In this document: in pieces, positions 59,867 to 64,000 of the stretch
Layout: every line of letters begins with the position of its first letter
Numbering within the stretch: the first letter of the stretch is position 1
DNA from: Xanthomonas sp. SI
Lineage (GTDB): Bacteria; Pseudomonadota; Gammaproteobacteria; Xanthomonadales; Xanthomonadaceae
Assembly: GCF_014236855.1 (NCBI RefSeq)
Contig: NZ_CP051261.1
Span: 992,001-1,056,000, forward strand
Length of the DNA stretch: 64,000 nt
Direction of reading: 5' to 3'
Translations under genes and position numbers: made by a program
Notes under the pieces: model-generated
The model's input: only the letters and a program-made list of their open reading frames with translations
What the model was told of the DNA's origin: nothing
The model's database searches: none

Positions 59867-61342
59867 ATGAGCAAGATCCATATTCTCGGCATCGCCGGTA
59901 CGTTCATGGGCGGTGTCGCCGCGCTGGCGCGCGAACTCGGCGATGAGGTCGAAGGCAGCGACCAGGCGATCTATCCGCCGATGTCCACGCAGCTGGAGCA
60001 CCTGGGCATCGCGCTGAAGCAGGGTTACCTGCCCGAGCACATCTGCGCCGACTGCGCGCAGGTGATCGTCGGCAATGCGCTGTCGCGCGGCAATGCCGCG
60101 GTCGAGGCGGTGCTGGATTCCGGCCGTGCCTACACCTCCGGCGCGCAGTGGCTGAGCGAGCGGGTGCTGCCCGGACGCGACACGCTGGCGGTGGCCGGCA
60201 CCCACGGCAAGACCACCACGACCAGCATCCTGACCTGGCTGCTGCAGGCGGCCGGCCGCGAGCCGGGGTTCCTGATCGGCGGCGTGGCCGAGGATTTCGG
60301 CGTGTCCGCACGCCTGGGCGGCAAGGCATCGCCACCCGGCGGTGCGCAACGCGATCCGGGCGCAGAGGCCGTCGCGGCGCGCGAGCACGCAGCGGCCGCC
60401 ACCGGCACGCGTGCGAGCGAAACCGCAGCCGCGGAAGCGCGGCCGCTGTTCGTGGTCGAGGCCGACGAGTACGACACCGCGTTCTTCGACAAGCGCAGCA
60501 AGTTCGTGCACTACCGGCCGCTGGTGGCGATCCTCAACAACCTCGAATACGACCACGCCGACATCTTCCCCGACGTCGCCGCGATCCAGCGCCAGTTCCA
60601 CCATCTGGTGCGCACCGTGCCGCGGCGCGGGCGGCTGATCGTCAACGGCGAGGACGCGCATCTGCGCGAGGTGCTGGCGATGGGCTGCTGGACGCCGGTG
60701 GAGCGCTTCGGGTTCGATCCGGCGTTCGAATGGAGCGCGCGCCCGATTGCCGCCGACGGCAGCCATTTCGCTGTCTTGCACGATGGCCAGGAACTGGGCG
60801 AAGTGCGCTGGCCGCTGCTCGGCCGCCACAACGTGATGAACGCGCTGGCGGCGCTGGCCGCGGCGCATGCGGTCGGCGTGGCGCCGGCGCAGGTGATGCC
60901 GGCGCTGGCGCAGTTCCGCAGCGTCAAGCGGCGCCTGGAAGTGCTCGGCCAGGCGCAGGGCATCACCGTCTACGACGACTTCGCGCACCACCCCACCGCG
61001 ATCCGCACCACCCTGGAAGGGTTGCGCGCGAAAGTGGGCGCGGCGCGCATCGTGGTGGCGATGGAGCCGCGCAGCAATTCGATGCGGCTGGGCGCGCACG
61101 CCGAGGCGCTGGCGCCGGCGCTGGAGGCGGCCGATGCGGTGGTGTTCCTGCAGCGGCCGGAACTGGCCTGGGACGCCGGCAAGGTGATCGCCGCGGTACG
61201 CGGCCAGGCCTGGGCCGCCGCGGACGTGGACGCGCTGCTGGCGGTGCTGCAGGCGCAGGCGCGCGCTGGCGACCATGTGGTGTTCATGTCCAACGGCGGC
61301 TTCGACGGTGCGCCGCGGCGCTTCCTGGCAGCGCTGCAGTGA
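59867..61342 (+). CDS. mpl: UDP-N-acetylmuramate--tripeptide ligase (Mpl), with an insertion
   Basis: Recycles murein tripeptide by ligating it to UDP-MurNAc. 491 residues. N-terminal MSKIHILGIAGTFMGGVAALA (UDP-binding loop), ATP loop GTHGKTTTTS (111-120), FVVEADEYDTAF, LNNLEYDHADIF, and YDDFAHHPTAI of the Mur ligase family. An Ala/Gly-rich stretch (about residues 152-191: GKASPPGGAQRD..., with many Ala) interrupts the central domain and makes it some 35 residues longer than E. coli Mpl. Start ATG 59867 matches the family; an upstream open frame is not used. Confidence 0.93.
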   Translation: MSKIHILGIAGTFMGGVAALARELGDEVEGSDQAIYPPMSTQLEHLGIALKQGYLPEHICADCAQVIVGNALSRGNAAVEAVLDSGRAYTSGAQWLSERVLPGRDTLAVAGTHGKTTTTSILTWLLQAAGREPGFLIGGVAEDFGVSARLGGKASPPGGAQRDPGAEAVAAREHAAAATGTRASETAAAEARPLFVVEADEYDTAFFDKRSKFVHYRPLVAILNNLEYDHADIFPDVAAIQRQFHHLVRTVPRRGRLIVNGEDAHLREVLAMGCWTPVERFGFDPAFEWSARPIAADGSHFAVLHDGQELGEVRWPLLGRHNVMNALAALAAAHAVGVAPAQVMPALAQFRSVKRRLEVLGQAQGITVYDDFAHHPTAIRTTLEGLRAKVGAARIVVAMEPRSNSMRLGAHAEALAPALEAADAVVFLQRPELAWDAGKVIAAVRGQAWAAADVDALLAVLQAQARAGDHVVFMSNGGFDGAPRRFLAALQ

Positions 61343-61370
61343 GCGTCATGCCGCGCGCTGGAGTGCCCGC

Positions 61371-61952
61371 ATGAGCGAGGAACGCAGCACGCTGGCGCTG
61401 TTTCCGCTGCATGCGGTGCTGCTGCCGGGTGCGTCGATCAAGCTGCGCGTGTTCGAACGCCGCTACCTGGACATGGTGCGCGACTGCGGTCGCAGCGGCA
61501 GCGGTTTTGGCGTGTGCCTGATTCTGGAGGGTGCCGAGACCGGCGTCCCGGCGGTGCCGGCGGCGTATGGCACCGAGGCGCGCATCGTCGATTTCGATGT
61601 CGGCGCCGACGGCGTGCTGGTGCTGAGCCTGCGCGGCGAACGCCGTTTCCACGTGCTGCGCAGCCGGGTCCGCGACAACGGCCTGGTGGTCGGCGACGTG
61701 CACTGGCGCGAGCCGGATGAGGACGACGAGTTGCGGCCGCAGCACGCGCTGTTGTCGACGGTGCTGGACAGCATCCTGGACCAGGCCGCCGACGTATATC
61801 CGGTGGTCGGTCCGCGCCTGCTCGATCAGGCCGCCTGGGTCGGCTGGCGCCTGGCCGAACTGTTGCCGCTGGACGAGCGCCAACGCCTGGCGCTGCTGCA
61901 GGAAGACGATCCGCACGAGCGGCTGGAGCAGTTGCTGGGATGGATTCCCTGA
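61371..61952 (+). CDS. Lon N-terminal (substrate-binding) domain protein
   Basis: A 193-residue stand-alone LON domain (LALFPLHAVLLPGASIKLRVFERRYLDMVRDC at the N-terminus and RLLDQAAWVGWRLAELLPLDERQRLALLQEDDPHERLEQL at the end). No ATPase or peptidase domain. Such proteins are thought to bind damaged proteins or act as adaptors; no firm role. Start ATG at 61371, 28 bases after mpl, so likely cotranscribed. Confidence 0.85.
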   Translation: MSEERSTLALFPLHAVLLPGASIKLRVFERRYLDMVRDCGRSGSGFGVCLILEGAETGVPAVPAAYGTEARIVDFDVGADGVLVLSLRGERRFHVLRSRVRDNGLVVGDVHWREPDEDDELRPQHALLSTVLDSILDQAADVYPVVGPRLLDQAAWVGWRLAELLPLDERQRLALLQEDDPHERLEQLLGWIP

Positions 61953-62254
61953 GCGCCGGGTGGGATTCGCAGCGGGTGTCGGCGTGGATGCGTGGCGAAT
62001 GGCCATGCCTCTGCTGGACGCGGATGCTCCAGGCACGATCGAGCGTTTGTAGGAGCGGCTTCAGCCGCGACCTGAGCCATCAGCGACTGGGGATCGTTCC
62101 GCAGCATGGCGCGAGACTGGTTGGCGCGATACGAGGTAGCCATGAACCATCGGTCGCGCCAGGTTTTGCCGGCAATGTCTGTTGCGACCGACGTCACTCC
62201 TCCATTGCTCCGCTACACGCTCCGCTGGCGCTAAACAGCTGAAGTGGGCCTGCG
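61953..62254. other. Intergenic region with one palindromic-repeat arm
   Basis: About 300 bases between convergent genes. Contains a single arm (TGTAGGAGCGGCTTCAGCCG, 62048-62067) of the intergenic repeat family with only a decayed inverse arm. No gene seen. Confidence 0.5.
62048..62071. repeat. Single arm of the palindromic repeat family
   Basis: Identical to the arms at 11479 for 24 bases; no good inverse copy nearby. Confidence 0.7.
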
Positions 62255-64000
62255 TTATTGGGCCTCGGCCGGCGCCTCGCCCTCGCTGCGCACCAGCAAT
62301 ACCGGCACATCCGACGGGCGATGCATGTCCTTGCGGGTGGGCAGCGTGTGCAGCGCGTCGGTGACCGCGTTGAGTGCGGGATCGGCGCCGCGCAGCGGGC
62401 GCCACAGGCCGATCAGGTTGAAGTGGCGTTCGTAGCGCAGGCTCTGCGCGCTGCCCAGCCACAGCGGCACGTTGCCCGGTTGCAGCCGCGCCGGAGCCGG
62501 CCACAGGCGCAAGGCATACAGTTCGCCGGGGCGCGGGCCGCGGCGCAGCATCAGCAGCGATTCCACCCGGGTGTCCAGCGTCGCCGGCAGCACCGGGACG
62601 CGTTCGGCCTGGGTCTTGTAGTCGAGCAACTGCAGCGCCTGCTGCCAGCCGGCCTGCGGCTGCACGCGCCAGCCGGCGGCTTCGAGCTGGCGCTGCAGCG
62701 GCGCCAGCGGTCCGGCCACCTGCAGGTCCAGCGGCCAGCGCTGGTCGTCGTCGAACTCGTTGCGCCGCGACGGCAGCAGCCGCCACTCGTCCTGCCACCA
62801 CGCGCTGGCGGTCAGGTCCATCAGCACCGGCGGCGGCGGCTCGAACTTGGCCAGCTTGCGTTCCAGATCGCGCGGCGCGTACCACAGCGCCGCGGCCACG
62901 AAGCCGCCGTAGAACAGCCAGGCCAGCGGCTTCATCCAGAACGCGCGGTTGAAGCGGCGGCGGTAGGCGATGCCCAGAACCAGCAGCCAGAAGATGCCGA
63001 ACAGCATGCCGCCGACCACGTCGCTGAGCCAATGCGCGCCCAGGTACAGGCGGGCGAAGCCGATCAGGGTCACCACCACGCCCGACAGCAGGTACGGCCA
63101 CACCCGCGAGCGCCCGGGCAGTTCGCGCGCGATCAGCACGGCGAAGAAGCCGAAGCTGATCGTGGCCATGGTCACCGCCACCGAGGGAAAGCCGAAGCCG
63201 CTGCTGGCGGCCGGCGGGCGCACCACGTGCACGGTGGTGCCGAGCAGCTTGGTCAGGGCCAGGCCGAAGGCCAGTGCCGCCAGCCAGTGCGCCGCGGCCA
63301 TCCAGCGCTGGCGCCAGATCAGGTAGACCAGGCCCAGCGTGGTGGCCGGCACCAATACCTGCCAGTCGCCGAGCGAGGCCAGCGCGGTCATCGGGTAGTC
63401 GGCCAGCGGATTGCGCAGCGCCAGCATCAGGTCGTGCACCGCCAGGTCCAGCCGCAGCGGCTCGCCGTGGCCGACCACCACCATCAGCAGCGCGAACCAA
63501 CCCCAGCCCAGCGCCAGCAGCATCACCGCCAGCATCGCCAGCGGCACCGACTCGCGCCGTTGCGGGTCGAACACCGCGACCGAGTAGCGGCCCAGCACCG
63601 GGTGCCGGCGCGACCAGTCCAGGCCGCGCGCCAGCAGCGCATCCATGTGCCCGGCCGACCAGCGATAGCCGTACAGCACGATCGCCCAGACCAGGCCCAG
63701 CGCCAGCACCAGCAGGCCCAGCACCAGGAACAGGCGCCCGGCGACCGCGGCCACCGCGTCGTAGGCCTGGCCGAGCAGCCAGCCCGGGCCCAGGAACAGC
63801 AGCGCCCAGGTCACCGCGGCGACGCCGCTGGCGACGAAGTAGCGGCGCAGCGGCATCTTCATCATCCCCGCCACGGCCGGCACGAACGGGCGGATCGCGC
63901 CGACGTAGCGCGCCACCAGGATGCTCTTGAAGGCATTGCGGCGGAACATCGCCTCGCCGCGATCCAGCAGCTGCGGATAGCGCCGGAACGGCCAGTAGTT
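62255..64000 (-). CDS. DedA - PAP2 phosphatase - LssY-type fusion, 5' end outside the window
   Basis: A multidomain membrane protein whose start is beyond the right edge; 581 codons are visible. From N to C: end of a DedA/SNARE-associated domain (LLDRGEAMFRRNAFKSILVARYVGAIRPFVPAVAGMMKMP), several TM helices, a PAP2-type lipid phosphatase with KLLGTTVHVVRPP, GFPSVAVTMA and GFARLYLGAHWLSDVVGG (motifs C1-C3; the usual SGH of C2 is here PSVAVT), then a soluble C-terminal LssY-like domain (SLRYERHFNLIGLWRP). Probably acts on undecaprenyl or lipid phosphates. The His of the PAP2 second motif appears lost, so phosphatase activity is uncertain. Confidence 0.82.
   Translation of the reverse strand, partial: NYWPFRRYPQLLDRGEAMFRRNAFKSILVARYVGAIRPFVPAVAGMMKMPLRRYFVASGVAAVTWALLFLGPGWLLGQAYDAVAAVAGRLFLVLGLLVLALGLVWAIVLYGYRWSAGHMDALLARGLDWSRRHPVLGRYSVAVFDPQRRESVPLAMLAVMLLALGWGWFALLMVVVGHGEPLRLDLAVHDLMLALRNPLADYPMTALASLGDWQVLVPATTLGLVYLIWRQRWMAAAHWLAALAFGLALTKLLGTTVHVVRPPAASSGFGFPSVAVTMATISFGFFAVLIARELPGRSRVWPYLLSGVVVTLIGFARLYLGAHWLSDVVGGMLFGIFWLLVLGIAYRRRFNRAFWMKPLAWLFYGGFVAAALWYAPRDLERKLAKFEPPPPVLMDLTASAWWQDEWRLLPSRRNEFDDDQRWPLDLQVAGPLAPLQRQLEAAGWRVQPQAGWQQALQLLDYKTQAERVPVLPATLDTRVESLLMLRRGPRPGELYALRLWPAPARLQPGNVPLWLGSAQSLRYERHFNLIGLWRPLRGADPALNAVTDALHTLPTRKDMHRPSDVPVLLVRSEGEAPAEAQ

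Overview
The window is a compact, very GC-rich chromosomal segment that looks like Xanthomonas or a close Xanthomonadaceae relative. This rests on the gene content (a TonB-dependent receptor, a PPi-type phosphofructokinase, a proton pyrophosphatase, an ECF sigma/Ser-Thr kinase pair, an AraC/TonB block) and on many copies of a GTAGGAGCGGCTTCAGCC-type palindromic repeat between genes. No prophage, integrase, transposase or CRISPR array is visible. Genus is inferred from recognition, not from a database search.

Layout. 1-5.1 kb: the start of a phosphate-type porin (minus), then a C4-dicarboxylate transporter and an NADP-malic enzyme/phosphotransacetylase fusion. 5.5-17.8 kb: a small XRE regulator, then a lipid A/LPS core group (zinc-ribbon protein, GT4 glycosyltransferase, O-antigen-ligase-type protein, lauroyl acyltransferase, Kdo transferase), TolC with Pcm, a TetR regulator and a large two-component-like sensor ending in GGDEF. 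17.9-28.2 kb: one long minus-strand branched-chain amino acid operon, ilvC-ilvG-ilvM-ilvA-leuA-methyltransferase-leuC-small ORF-leuD-leuB. It is preceded by a well-formed promoter, a 42-codon leader peptide with a Leu/Val/Ile/Thr codon run, and a terminator/antiterminator pair, which together form a classical attenuator.

28.4-40.7 kb: an ECF sigma factor overlapping a TPR-bearing protein kinase, a periplasmic gamma-glutamyltransferase, a BCCT osmolyte transporter, a soluble chemoreceptor-like protein, and thiC behind a TPP riboswitch, followed by a small ion-channel-like protein. Strong minus-strand terminators on both sides of thiC suggest unannotated small RNAs. 40.9-47.3 kb: a membrane-tethered winged-helix/PD40 regulator, an AraC regulator and a TonB receptor. 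47.7-53.1 kb: an HDOD protein with a degenerate receiver, inorganic pyrophosphatase, two small secreted proteins and a K+-independent-type membrane pyrophosphatase.

53.4-56.5 kb looks accessory: a DUF6434-like protein, a DUF308-like membrane protein and a TetR gene transcribed divergently with twin operators over both promoters, and a secreted EreA/ChaN-like protein. 56.7-64 kb: PPi-phosphofructokinase and adenylate kinase (divergent), a tandem array of about 111-bp palindromic units, a possible structured RNA, Mpl, a Lon-substrate-binding-domain protein, and a DedA-PAP2-LssY-type fusion running off the right edge. Pyrophosphate use is a theme: PPi-PFK, H+-PPase and soluble PPase all lie within 9 kb.
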